DNA of 31,796 nt, taken from an uncultured Bacteroidaceae bacterium (GTDB lineage: Bacteria; Bacteroidota; Bacteroidia; Bacteroidales; Bacteroidaceae). The stretch lies in contig CAJGDX010000015.1 of NCBI GenBank assembly GCA_904502185.1, positions 1 to 31,796 of the forward strand. The letters are read 5' to 3'. Positions 23,730 to 31,289 of the stretch are shown here, one piece after another; the stretch's first letter is position 1; each line of letters starts with the position of its first letter. The notes beneath the pieces were generated by a model that saw only the letters and a program-made list of their open reading frames with translations, was not told the origin of the DNA and searched no databases. The position numbers and the translations under genes were made by a program.

Positions 23730-24641
23730 TTAGTTTTTCTTCATTTCTACTGTTATTGTATTGAAGGGGAAATGCAATCCTTTTGCAGGGAATGTTGCAT
23801 ATACTGTCTTGTTCATGTCGAAGAAGATTCCCCAATAATCTGCAGCATTGCACCATACGCGAACTGTGATGTCGATGGAACTTGTATTCATTGCGCCCAA
23901 TTCGATGAAGGGTGCGGGGTCTTTCATTATACGTGCATCCTTGCTGATGATGTCGAGCAGCACGCTCTTTGCAAGTTCAAAGTCGTCGCCATATGAGATA
24001 GAGAATTTGAAATCGACACGGCGTGTTGTTTCACGCGAATAGTTGTTGATGATACCTGTTGACAAGGGACCGTTGGGAACGATGATAATGCGGTTGTCGG
24101 GTGTCTGCAACAGTGTGTTGAAAATCTGAATCTCTTTAACTGTTCCTGCCTGACCCTGTGCTTCGATGTAGTCGCCAACCTTGTAGGGACGGAAAATAAG
24201 AACCATAACTCCACCTGCGAAGTTCTGCAATGTGCCGCTGAGTGCCATACCTATTGCAACACCGGCAGATGCGAACAGAGCTACGAATGAAGAGGTGTCG
24301 ATGCCTACTACGCTGATGATGATGATGAGAAGAACGATGAGTGCAACAATGTCAATGAAGCTTACAAGGAAACTTTGGATAGACGCATCTGTGTTTTTCT
24401 TTTTCATCATTGCCTTTGTCATGTTTACAAGGCGTTTAGAAAGCCAGCGACCGATTATCCAAATGATGGCTATCTGCAGAATTTTGCTTGCGATAGTGAG
24501 TCCCGCATTTGTAATGTACTCTACTATTTCAGCCATTGTCAACTGTGAAATTGAAGAAACGGCTGTTTCCAGGGCATTGCCACTTGTTGCCAGGCTGTCG
24601 ACTGCTGCCGCAGCTTGTGCCAGAATTGTACTTAGAATCAT
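23730..24641 (-). CDS. Small-conductance mechanosensitive channel, MscS family
   Basis: This 303-residue inner-membrane channel has hydrophobic segments at about residues 40-60 and 85-110. The pore-lining helix carries the Gly/Ala-rich run FASAGVAIGMALSGTLQNFAGGVMVLIFRPYKVGDYI, seen in pieces typical of TM3 of MscS. A cytoplasmic beta domain (TVKEIQIFNTLLQTPDNRIIIVPNG) follows. MscS channels open on hypo-osmotic shock. I chose the ATG at 24641 (MILSTILAQ). A longer reading to 24746 would cross a promoter and a palindrome. It has its own promoter and is not simply the last gene of the upstream operon. Confidence 0.93.
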   Translation of the reverse strand: MILSTILAQAAAAVDSLATSGNALETAVSSISQLTMAEIVEYITNAGLTIASKILQIAIIWIIGRWLSKRLVNMTKAMMKKKNTDASIQSFLVSFIDIVALIVLLIIIISVVGIDTSSFVALFASAGVAIGMALSGTLQNFAGGVMVLIFRPYKVGDYIEAQGQAGTVKEIQIFNTLLQTPDNRIIIVPNGPLSTGIINNYSRETTRRVDFKFSISYGDDFELAKSVLLDIISKDARIMKDPAPFIELGAMNTSSIDITVRVWCNAADYWGIFFDMNKTVYATFPAKGLHFPFNTITVEMKKN

Positions 24642-24679
24642 AATTGTATGTATTTTAATAGTTACTGTTTTAATATATA

Positions 24680-24709
24680 AATTCGGTTGTAGCGCGCTAC
24701 AACCGAATT
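24680..24709 (-). repeat. 30-bp perfect palindrome at the predicted 5' end of the mscS transcript
   Basis: Arms of 15 bp (AATTCGGTTGTAGCG and its exact complement) meet at a GCGC centre. On the minus strand it begins about six bases after the TACCTTTG element, so the mRNA would start with this hairpin. It also lies 67 bases after the bcp stop and could terminate that operon. It is either terminator, operator or leader hairpin. Confidence 0.75.
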
Positions 24710-24715
24710 CTTGTG

Positions 24716-24747
24716 CAAAGGTAAGACTTTTCGCTTTTATATGCAAA
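24716..24747 (-). promoter_or_regulatory. Canonical Bacteroidota promoter for mscS
   Basis: On the minus strand TTTG (24747-24744) is followed after exactly 20 bases by TACCTTTG (24723-24716). This is the full TTTG-N20-TAnnTTTG consensus. The predicted start falls near 24709, at the edge of the adjacent palindrome. Confidence 0.82.
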
Positions 24748-24776
24748 AAGCTGTTTTTATATATTTTCCTGTCGAA

Positions 24777-25226
24777 TCAACCTTGAAGAATCTGCGATGC
24801 GGCATTCTTTGTGTCTACTTTGGTAATTACACGTTCAATGATTCCGTCGGGTGAAATTATGAACGTTGTACGCAGTATGCCGTCGTATACGCGTCCCGCA
24901 AGCTTTTTCTCGCCCCATGCTCCGAACTCTTTTATCAATCTTTTGTCGACGTCGGCAATAAGAGGAAAATTCAGCTGCTGTTTCTCCTTGAAGCGACGGT
25001 GCGAGGCATCGCTGTCGGCGCTTACGCCTACTACTGCATATCCTGCATCGACAAGGTCGGTGAGGGCATCGCGCAATGAGCAGGCTTCGGCTGTGCAGCC
25101 GGGAGTGCTGTCTTTGGGATAGAAATAGACAACCAACTTTTTGCCTGCAAAGTCTTTGAGGCTCAACTCGTTTCCCATCTCGTCCTTGCCGAGATATTCG
25201 GGGGCTTTATCTCCTGCTTTCAACAT
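24777..25226 (-). CDS. bcp: Thiol peroxidase of the Bcp/PrxQ type
   Basis: This 149-residue cytoplasmic peroxiredoxin reduces hydrogen and organic peroxides using thioredoxin-type donors. The peroxidatic Cys44 is in PKDSTPGCTAEACSL, with a resolving Cys49 five residues later, the classic atypical two-Cys PrxQ arrangement. VVGVSADSDASHRRF and FPLIADVDKRLIKEFG complete the family pattern. It starts 20 bases after the cyclophilin gene and ends the long minus-strand operon that begins at kdsD, before a palindrome and a new promoter for mscS. Confidence 0.95.
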   Translation of the reverse strand: MLKAGDKAPEYLGKDEMGNELSLKDFAGKKLVVYFYPKDSTPGCTAEACSLRDALTDLVDAGYAVVGVSADSDASHRRFKEKQQLNFPLIADVDKRLIKEFGAWGEKKLAGRVYDGILRTTFIISPDGIIERVITKVDTKNAASQILQG

Positions 25227-25246
25227 ATCGGGATGTGTTTAAATTC

Positions 25247-25918
25247 TTATTCTATTACTTTTACGCTTAGGATTCTGACATCCTGCAAGGGACGGTCAAA
25301 ATTGTCGGTGCCTACATTCTGTATCTTGTCAACAACTTCGAGTCCTGAGGTGATTTCTCCGAATACGGTGTACTGTCCGTCGAGGAAGGGTGTTCCGCCT
25401 ACTGTGGTGTATATCTCTTTCTGCTCGGCTGTCATTTCTCCCATGCCCAGTTCTTTCATTCTCTGAGACATTGAGTCGAACTCTTCGGGTGAGTAAACTT
25501 TACCCCATACAATGTAGAATTGGCTTGCTGATGAACTTTTTGTGGGGTTAACGCGGTCGCCTTCGCGTGCTGCTGCAAGTGTTCCGCGACGATGGTGCAG
25601 GGTGGGGATGAATTCTGCATCGATGCGATAGTCGGGGCCGCCTTCACCCAGGCGTACACCTGCTTCGGCATATTTCGAGTCGGGGTCGCCACCCTGTATC
25701 ATAAAGTCTTTGATGACACGGTGGAAGAGCAGCGAGTCGAAGTATTGTTCCTGCGCCAACTTAATAAAGTTGTCGCGGTGTTTGGGTGTCTCGTTATAGA
25801 GTACGAATTCCATTGTACCGGCTGTTGTTTCCATTACAACCTTTGTTGTTTTTTGTTCAGTGCATGCTGCTGTAAGCATTGTTACAGCAATAAGGAGCAT
25901 TTTGATTGTTCGTTTCAT
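25247..25918 (-). CDS. Cyclophilin-type peptidyl-prolyl isomerase lipoprotein
   Basis: This 223-residue protein has a lipoprotein signal (MKRTIKMLLIAVTMLTAAC, lipid-modified Cys19). The cyclophilin core includes LLFHRVIKDFMIQGGDP, SSSASQFYIVWG and TVFGEITSGLEVVDKI, so isomerase activity is plausible. It should be attached to a membrane facing the periplasm and help fold exported proteins. An insertion of about 40 residues (YSPEEFDSMSQRMKELGM and following) enlarges the domain relative to minimal cyclophilins. This is common in Bacteroidota members. It lies between the EEP-fold gene (32 bases upstream) and bcp. Confidence 0.93.
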   Translation of the reverse strand: MKRTIKMLLIAVTMLTAACTEQKTTKVVMETTAGTMEFVLYNETPKHRDNFIKLAQEQYFDSLLFHRVIKDFMIQGGDPDSKYAEAGVRLGEGGPDYRIDAEFIPTLHHRRGTLAAAREGDRVNPTKSSSASQFYIVWGKVYSPEEFDSMSQRMKELGMGEMTAEQKEIYTTVGGTPFLDGQYTVFGEITSGLEVVDKIQNVGTDNFDRPLQDVRILSVKVIE

Positions 25919-25950
25919 ATTCTTTTTTTGTTATTTGGTTTGTTATTATG

Positions 25951-26979
25951 TTATTTCCAGGTTTTCAGTTCTTTGCTCAGATAGATGACAACCGGCAAGT
26001 GGTCGCTGTATCCGTTGAGCCATTCTCCTGCAGCATGTGTGCGCTTGGGCTGCCCTTTGTAACGTCCTTTGTTGTTGATAAGGTGAGGCCGTTTGTGTAT
26101 TTCGCTTTTCATATATTTCAGCCCTTTTGACTTTTTGTCGCAGAGTCGTCCGCTGACTATTATCTGGTCGTACAGTTGCCAGCGGTCGCGATATACGATT
26201 GTTCCCTGTTTCTCTTTTCTCAGTATGTTCCAGTAGGGGTTGTACAGGTCGTTTCTCGTTTTTATATCTGTTATCTCCTGTTTGGCTTGCAGACACTCCT
26301 TGAGGCTTTTGTTGTCGGGGTTGTCGTTGAAATCGCCCATGATTATCACCTTTGTCGTTGGGTGGCGTTGGATGATTGAGTCTTTGATGGCTCGTATCTT
26401 TGTGGCTGCTGCTTCGCGTGAGGGCGATTTTGAGTAGCGCGACGGCCAGTGGTTGACTATGATGTGCAACTGCTCGCCTGCTATGGTGCCGCTGACGGTG
26501 AGGAAACCTCGTGTCTTGCGGTTGCTGCCGTAGGGTATAAGCTCTTTTTCGTCAGGAGTGAAGCGTGTCGGGTCGTACAGCAGTGCGCAGTCTATTCCGC
26601 GGCTGTCCTCACTCTCAATGTGTATGTATTTCCATCCTTTGCGTGCTATTGAGGGCGATTTTATGAGATCGTCGAGTACGTTGCCGTTCTCCACTTCACA
26701 TACACCCACAATGGTGGCTCCAAGGGGTTGCTGCTCTGTTCCGAGTGCTGTGAGTGTGGCTGCAATGTTCTCTATTTTGCTAGTGTATTTTTCGCTGTTC
26801 CATCTGTTTGCTCCCTTGGGCAGAAATTCGTAGTCGTTCTTGCCTGCATCGTGAATGGTGTCGAAGAGATTCTCCAGATTGTAGAAGCCTATGCTGTGGA
26901 GCTCTTTTCTATTTTGTGCAGGCAGGAGTGTTGCAATGAGCAACGTAAGAATTATTGTTGCCGGACGGAGTATGCTCAT
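25951..26979 (-). CDS. Secreted endonuclease/exonuclease/phosphatase family protein
   Basis: This 342-residue protein has a signal peptide (MSILRPATIILTLLIATLLPAQ) and EEP-fold motifs: IGFYNLENLFDT, the catalytic Glu in GVCEVEN, VNHWPSRY, MGDFNDNPDN and SDHLPVVIYL. The YNLENLFD start matches the Bacteroidota group of extracellular nuclease-like proteins of untested substrate. It is distinct from the other EEP protein at 19265-20101, which has a shorter core. It starts five bases after the DUF115 gene, so it belongs to the kdsD operon. Lys- and Arg-rich patches near residues 265-305 could bind nucleic acid or another phosphate polymer. Confidence 0.88.
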   Translation of the reverse strand: MSILRPATIILTLLIATLLPAQNRKELHSIGFYNLENLFDTIHDAGKNDYEFLPKGANRWNSEKYTSKIENIAATLTALGTEQQPLGATIVGVCEVENGNVLDDLIKSPSIARKGWKYIHIESEDSRGIDCALLYDPTRFTPDEKELIPYGSNRKTRGFLTVSGTIAGEQLHIIVNHWPSRYSKSPSREAAATKIRAIKDSIIQRHPTTKVIIMGDFNDNPDNKSLKECLQAKQEITDIKTRNDLYNPYWNILRKEKQGTIVYRDRWQLYDQIIVSGRLCDKKSKGLKYMKSEIHKRPHLINNKGRYKGQPKRTHAAGEWLNGYSDHLPVVIYLSKELKTWK

Positions 26980-26984
26980 TTCTT

Positions 26985-27734
26985 TCAGTGGCTGTCTGTC
27001 GGGGTGAACAATGCATCGAAGTCTGCGCGTGGGAATATCTCCAGTTTGCCTCCTCTAGTGGCATTGTATATGTGTATGCCCTCTTTGTCGCATACCTCTT
27101 TGGCGCGTGCAAAGGCAAGCAGATTGGTGTCGACTTCGGGGGCTGCGTATTGACGCCCGCTGTTGAAAAGCCTTTTGTCGAAGTAGCTGTCGGCACTGAT
27201 GGTGCTGTTGTCCTTCGAGTAGTTGCAGTCGACACCTATCAGGTATATCTCCTTAAAACCCATATATGCGGCAAACTGTATCATCGAGTAGGTGACTGTC
27301 TGTCCGCTGTATACAACGCTGGCTATGTCGCGCGAGAATCCTATTGGGTTCTTGGGGAAGAGCATTTTGTAGTATGTGACGCCGGGAATGTGGTAACGGC
27401 TTGCGTAGTGTGATTTTACGAAGCGTGTGGTGTCAAGTTTCTCTATGTACTCTTTGTTGTCGAGGATTATGCGGTTGTCCTGAGCAAAGTAGTATGTGGG
27501 CTTGAAAGGTATTTCGTCGAACAGGCGTATGAGCGAGTTACAGGCGAATGTTGTTTCGCCCTGTAGCTTACGCAGGTCGTCGTATGTAAGGCTGGGGCCG
27601 TTGCCTATTACAAAGCAGCGGCCACCATTGTATATGTTCCTGTATTTGCGCAGACGGTATGTGCTACGTAGCATCATTGCTCCGTAGAGATAGTTCATGG
27701 CGTTCCATGTTTTATGCCACAATGCACCTATCAT
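26985..27734 (-). CDS. DUF115 (MptE/Maf-like) domain protein
   Basis: This 249-residue cytoplasmic protein has the DUF115 pattern. RCFVIGNGPSLTYDDL is at residues 39-54, then FACNSLIRLFDEIPFKPTYY, and EIYLIGVDCNYS at 162-173. The fold resembles sialyltransferase-like Rossmann domains. In archaea it is fused to or acts as the pterin kinase MptE, and in flagellated bacteria Maf proteins with this domain transfer nonulosonic acids from CMP-sugars. Its start overlaps the CMP-sugar synthetase stop by four bases (ATGA), so the two are translationally coupled. That context favours a role with CMP-activated acidic sugar over pterin synthesis. This is inference, not proven. Confidence 0.82.
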   Translation of the reverse strand: MIGALWHKTWNAMNYLYGAMMLRSTYRLRKYRNIYNGGRCFVIGNGPSLTYDDLRKLQGETTFACNSLIRLFDEIPFKPTYYFAQDNRIILDNKEYIEKLDTTRFVKSHYASRYHIPGVTYYKMLFPKNPIGFSRDIASVVYSGQTVTYSMIQFAAYMGFKEIYLIGVDCNYSKDNSTISADSYFDKRLFNSGRQYAAPEVDTNLLAFARAKEVCDKEGIHIYNATRGGKLEIFPRADFDALFTPTDSH

Positions 27735-28390
27735 ACTTTTGTTGCCTGTTGGTTTGCAGAGATTATCTTTTCGGCAAATTCAAAATCCTCGGGATAGTCG
27801 ATGTCGATTCCTTCTATGGGGCCTACAAGTGCCATGTATGGGTTGCTTCCCACACGCTGGTGGTGTTCTGTCCACAGCTCGCGACGGAATATGTAGAATG
27901 CACTTGTCTCTACAAATACAGGCTCTATCATCTGTGTGCGGGGTATCTCCTTGAGGCTGTAGTTCAAGGGTTTGCCTTTGAACCATGTGAAGGTCTGTAC
28001 TTTCTGCGCCGAGAATGATGAGTCGTGGCGACCCGACACTACCTCCTCGATGGCGCAACTGATGGTCTCGGCCTTGATGAAGGGCGAGGTTGTGTGCCCC
28101 AGCAGATATACATCGGCCTCAACCTCTTTGATGAATGCTTCGTATATATCCTCGCCGAGGGTCTCGTCGCTGTCGAGTGTGCTGTCGCGTTTAAGGAATT
28201 TCACACCTTCGGGAAGGTATGGGGTGATTGCATCCTGACTGCAATATACATACACCTCGTTTATCTGTGGAACGCGAGTAAGGGTTTCGAGTATGTACCA
28301 CATAAGGGGTTTGCTGCCCAGCAGTTTCAGGTTTTTGCCTACTACTCGTTTGCTGTTCAGACGTATGGGGACAAATGCTACTACTTTCAT
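27731..28390 (-). CDS. CMP-sugar synthetase (acylneuraminate cytidylyltransferase family)
   Basis: This 219-residue enzyme should use CTP to activate an acidic sugar. The family signature VPIRLNSKRVVGKNLKLLGSK occurs, in pieces, at residues 7-27. LGHTTSPFIKAETI and GIDIDYPEDFEFAE match NeuA/PseF-type transferases more than KdsB. A genuine kdsB is elsewhere in the window (5154-5921), so KDO is unlikely as substrate here. Sialic, pseudaminic or legionaminic acid, or another 2-keto sugar acid, is possible. No synthase gene for such sugars is nearby. It starts 29 bases after kdsD and overlaps the DUF115 gene by four bases. Confidence 0.85.
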   Translation of the reverse strand: MKVVAFVPIRLNSKRVVGKNLKLLGSKPLMWYILETLTRVPQINEVYVYCSQDAITPYLPEGVKFLKRDSTLDSDETLGEDIYEAFIKEVEADVYLLGHTTSPFIKAETISCAIEEVVSGRHDSSFSAQKVQTFTWFKGKPLNYSLKEIPRTQMIEPVFVETSAFYIFRRELWTEHHQRVGSNPYMALVGPIEGIDIDYPEDFEFAEKIISANQQATKV

Positions 28391-28419
28391 ATCTGTTGGT
28401 CGTTTCCGAAGTGTGGTTC

Positions 28420-29367
28420 TTAAATGCAGCTGAATGTGTCGATTACTCCTACCAACTTGTTGTCGGAGTTTACAACTACCAGTGAGTGTATGTTGTGCTT
28501 GCGCATCAGGCTCTCAGCCTGTGACAATTTGGCTGTTTCGAGTATGGTCTTTGGAGCATGGCTCATTATGTCCTTAACGGTTAACTCAAAGAATTGTTCC
28601 TGGTCGCGTTGCATAGCGCGTCTGATGTCGCCATCGGTAACTGTGCCAAGAATTTTATCCTCTTCAACAACTACGGCAATGCCCATCTTGGCCATGCTTA
28701 TCTGCATCAGAACATCGCTAATCTTTGATTCGCGCTCGACAATGGGAAGGTCGTTTGTTCTCATGTAGTCCTTTACGCGTGAGAGCAGGCGTCGTCCCAA
28801 TGAACCGCCGGGGTGGAACTGTGCAAAGTCTGATGCTTTGAACTTGCGTACTGTCATCAATGCGCATGCAATCGCATCGCCCATGGCAAGTGTGGCTGTG
28901 GTCGATGAGGTGGGTGCAAGGTTCAACGGACATGCCTCCTTGCTTACAGAAACGTTAAGGTGGCAGGCTGAATATTTTGCCAACAACGATGCGGGATTAC
29001 CCGACATTGAAATGATGGGTATCTTTCTGTCTGTCAGCAGGGGAATGAAGCGCAACAGCTCGTCGGTCTGGCCCGAATTTGAGATTGCGAGTACAACATC
29101 GCCGGCTGTGAACATTCCAAGGTCGCCGTGGAAGGCGTCGAGGGGGTTTACAAAGAATGATGGTGTGCCGGTACTTGCCAATGTAGAAGCTATCTTGGCA
29201 CCTATGTGTCCCGATTTTCCTACTCCGGTTACAATCAGCTTACCTGTGCTGTTGATTATAAGTTCTATTGCTTTTGTGAAATTATCGTCTAATTTGGGAA
29301 TGAGGTTGAGAATGGCCTCTGCCTCGTCCTGAAAGCATTTTTTTGCTACGCTTAAAACGTCTGTCAT
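28420..29367 (-). CDS. kdsD: Arabinose-5-phosphate isomerase KdsD (KpsF/GutQ family)
   Basis: This 315-residue enzyme converts ribulose 5-phosphate to arabinose 5-phosphate, the first step toward KDO. The SIS domain occupies residues about 25-180, with VTGVGKSGHIGAKIASTLAS at 46-65, PLDAFHGDLGM at 75-85 and ISNSGQTDEL at 95-104. Two CBS repeats follow (about 195-315), possibly for regulation. I chose the ATG at 29367 (MTDVLSVAKK). A longer reading to 29415 would run through the leader of its own promoter. It heads the operon with the CMP-sugar synthetase, DUF115, EEP protein, cyclophilin and bcp. Confidence 0.96.
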   Translation of the reverse strand: MTDVLSVAKKCFQDEAEAILNLIPKLDDNFTKAIELIINSTGKLIVTGVGKSGHIGAKIASTLASTGTPSFFVNPLDAFHGDLGMFTAGDVVLAISNSGQTDELLRFIPLLTDRKIPIISMSGNPASLLAKYSACHLNVSVSKEACPLNLAPTSSTTATLAMGDAIACALMTVRKFKASDFAQFHPGGSLGRRLLSRVKDYMRTNDLPIVERESKISDVLMQISMAKMGIAVVVEEDKILGTVTDGDIRRAMQRDQEQFFELTVKDIMSHAPKTILETAKLSQAESLMRKHNIHSLVVVNSDNKLVGVIDTFSCI

Positions 29368-29423
29368 AATCGTGTCTTTATTTGTTTGTACACTGGTCGG
29401 TGGGTTTCTTCCCATCTATATTG

Positions 29424-29431
29424 CAAATATA
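29424..29431 (-). promoter_or_regulatory. Bacteroidota -7 promoter element for the kdsD operon
   Basis: The minus strand reads TATATTTG, a perfect TAnnTTTG match, 57 bases before the kdsD ATG. The -33 position overlaps the palindrome at 29451-29492, where ATTG could serve at a spacing of about 22 bases. Confidence 0.65.
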
Positions 29432-29450
29432 GTGCATAAAAACGAATTAT

Positions 29451-29492
29451 ATACAATGCAGGCTCCTTAAATTTAAGGAGCCTGCATTGTAT
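29451..29492 (-). terminator. 42-bp perfect palindrome after tatC
   Basis: Two 21-bp arms (29451-29471 and 29472-29492) are exact reverse complements, with core GCAGGCTCCTTAAA. It starts 14 bases after the tatC stop and immediately precedes the kdsD promoter. It probably ends tatC transcription. A TTTTT run follows only after about ten bases on the minus strand. Confidence 0.75.
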
Positions 29493-29506
29493 CGCCGGTT
29501 TTTCGA

Positions 29507-30289
29507 CTATTTCTTTGCCAGTAATATTCCGAATTCGTAAAGCATGAAGAGCGGCAGGAATACCGTCATCAGTGTGAAGGGGTCGCCCGAAGGGGTGATG
29601 ATGGCTGCAAGAACAAGCAGTACCACAACTGCATGGCGACGGAATTTCTTAAGGAATGCCTTGTTTACAACGCCAATGCCCGAGAGTATCCATACGAGCA
29701 GCGGCAATTCAAAGACGAGTCCCATTACCAGTATCATCATCATGAAGTTACCCATGTACGATGACAATGAAATCTGGTTGGTGATGGCTTCGCTCAACTG
29801 GTATTCAGTGAGGAAACGGAATGTGAAGGGGAAGACGAGTGTGTATCCAAGGGCGCAGCCCAGGTAGAACATCGCTGTTCCGAAAAGGAATGCGAATCCT
29901 ATGTATTTCTCTTCGTTTTTGTAGAGGGCAGGCTTGATGAATCTCCACAATTCGTAAATAAGATAGGGGAACGACAGGATGAATGCGAACCAGAATGAGG
30001 TTGTAATGTGGGTCATGAACTGTGATGCCACATTGATGTTTATGATCTCTACTGCAAACTTGTCGTCGCCGAAGTTGGGGAAGAATGGTCCCATCTCTCC
30101 AAGGCTTGAAAGCCAACGGTAGAGGAAGAACTGTGAGGTAGTGGGTGCAAGTACGAATTTGTCGAAAATTACAGGCATGTACGAGAATAGTCCGATAAGC
30201 AGCAGCACCATGACTATTGCCACACGCATCAATGACCATCGGAGCGCTTCAAGATGGTCCCAAAAACTCATATTCTGTTCTTCTTCCAT
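29507..30289 (-). CDS. tatC: Twin-arginine translocase subunit TatC
   Basis: This 260-residue inner-membrane protein has six predicted helices starting at about residues 20, 75, 105, 150, 190 and 225. It has the family N-terminus MSFWDHLEALRWSL and conserved Pro and Glu residues in the loops (FILSFPYLIYELWRFIKPAL). TatC binds twin-arginine signal peptides and, with TatA, exports folded proteins. No tatA or tatB gene is adjacent, so the partner must be elsewhere. It is transcribed alone between a palindrome with promoter upstream and another palindrome downstream. Confidence 0.96.
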   Translation of the reverse strand: MEEEQNMSFWDHLEALRWSLMRVAIVMVLLLIGLFSYMPVIFDKFVLAPTTSQFFLYRWLSSLGEMGPFFPNFGDDKFAVEIININVASQFMTHITTSFWFAFILSFPYLIYELWRFIKPALYKNEEKYIGFAFLFGTAMFYLGCALGYTLVFPFTFRFLTEYQLSEAITNQISLSSYMGNFMMMILVMGLVFELPLLVWILSGIGVVNKAFLKKFRRHAVVVLLVLAAIITPSGDPFTLMTVFLPLFMLYEFGILLAKK

Positions 30290-30321
30290 TGTTGTCTGTC
30301 TGTTTTGTATATATAATTACA

Positions 30322-30362
30322 ATTCGAAAGATGTACCAAGCATGTTGGTACATCTTTCGAAT
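30322..30362 (-). repeat. 18-bp perfect hairpin immediately after the tatC -7 element
   Basis: Arms at 30322-30339 and 30345-30362 (core ATTCGAAAGATGTACCAA) enclose a 5-base loop. On the minus strand it starts two bases after TACCTTTG, so it would be the first structure of the tatC mRNA. It also lies 21 bases after the preceding isomerase stop and could terminate that gene. Flanks are not T-rich. Confidence 0.75.
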
Positions 30363-30364
30363 GA

Positions 30365-30372
30365 CAAAGGTA
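30365..30372 (-). promoter_or_regulatory. Bacteroidota -7 promoter element for tatC
   Basis: The minus strand reads TACCTTTG, identical to the mscS element at 24723-24716. It falls between the isomerase stop (30384) and the hairpin. The -33 region is inside the isomerase coding end and only weakly matches. Confidence 0.6.
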
Positions 30373-30383
30373 ATTAAAATTTT

Positions 30384-31271
30384 TTATTTACCGTAATTTG
30401 CGGGAACAAAAGGTGCCTTAAGCAGGTAGTCGATACTTGCCTTTGCTCCGTCCATTGTTGTTCCTTTACATCCTTCAATTTCAACGATGATGTCTTTGAC
30501 ACCTGCAGTCGCTGCGTTGTTGAAGATGGCGTCGAAGCCTACCATGCCGCTCTGACCAACTTCGCGGTGGTCTTTGATGTGGAGCATTGTGAATCGTCCG
30601 GGATATTTGTTGAAGAATTCAACGGGTGATTTTTTGCCCATTACACTCCAGTATACATCAAGTTCGTAGAATACATTTTCGGGGTCGGTGTTCTCAATCA
30701 TGTACTCAAGCATCACACGGTCTTCAACGTTTACCATTTCGTGTGAGTGGTTGTGATAGCCGTATTTGATGCCTGCTGCGTTGCACATCTTACCAATCTC
30801 GTTGTAGTAGTCGCAGATGGTTTTCAGTTCAGCCAAAGTACCGGGACGGTTCTGCCAGGGATTTACAATGTATTTCATGCCGGCAGCCTTGTGGTCGGCA
30901 ATAGCCTGCTCCCACCATTTGAGCCCCTCTGTGAAGTCGCCTGCTGCAAGCTCTTCAGCTGTAAGGTTTCTGTTGCAGTGTGATGACAAGGGTTTCAGAC
31001 CGTATTTCTCGGCTGTAGCCTTGAACTCTTCGGGGGTCTTGCCGTAGAACTTACCGTTGCTGTAGTTGGCAGCCTCGAATCCTGTGTAACCCATTTCGGA
31101 AAGACCTTTGAAAATAGAGTCGAGAGCATATCCGGCTCTTGCGATGGTGTCGCGGATAGAGTAGAGCTGTATGCCTATCTCTTTCTTGGGTGTGCAACTT
31201 GTTTCGGGTGCAGCGCATGATGTGAGCATCGCACCGCCAAGAATTATTGTATAGATGAATTTGCGCATCAT
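30384..31271 (-). CDS. Sugar phosphate isomerase/epimerase-family lipoprotein
   Basis: This 295-residue protein starts MMRKFIYTIILGGAMLTSC, a lipoprotein signal with Cys19. The xylose isomerase-like TIM barrel follows: GIQLYSIRDTI, GYTGFEAANYSN, GLKPLSSHCN, YGYHNHSHEM, FYELDVYWSVM and MLHIKDHREVG. Its Glu, Asp and His residues probably bind metal. Such exported epimerase-like proteins in Bacteroidota often neighbour DUF1080 enzymes and act on sugars with a keto group. A GTG-initiated reading to 31304 is possible, but it would put 11 polar residues before the signal. It lies 75 bases downstream of a DUF1080 gene. Confidence 0.9.
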   Translation of the reverse strand: MMRKFIYTIILGGAMLTSCAAPETSCTPKKEIGIQLYSIRDTIARAGYALDSIFKGLSEMGYTGFEAANYSNGKFYGKTPEEFKATAEKYGLKPLSSHCNRNLTAEELAAGDFTEGLKWWEQAIADHKAAGMKYIVNPWQNRPGTLAELKTICDYYNEIGKMCNAAGIKYGYHNHSHEMVNVEDRVMLEYMIENTDPENVFYELDVYWSVMGKKSPVEFFNKYPGRFTMLHIKDHREVGQSGMVGFDAIFNNAATAGVKDIIVEIEGCKGTTMDGAKASIDYLLKAPFVPANYGK

Positions 31272-31289
31272 ATTGTTTATGTTTATAGA

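Noticed and set aside
24642..24746. N-terminal extension of the mscS-like protein by 35 residues.
   Set aside because: It would translate through a full consensus promoter and a perfect palindrome. The ATG at 24641 gives a normal MscS N-terminus.
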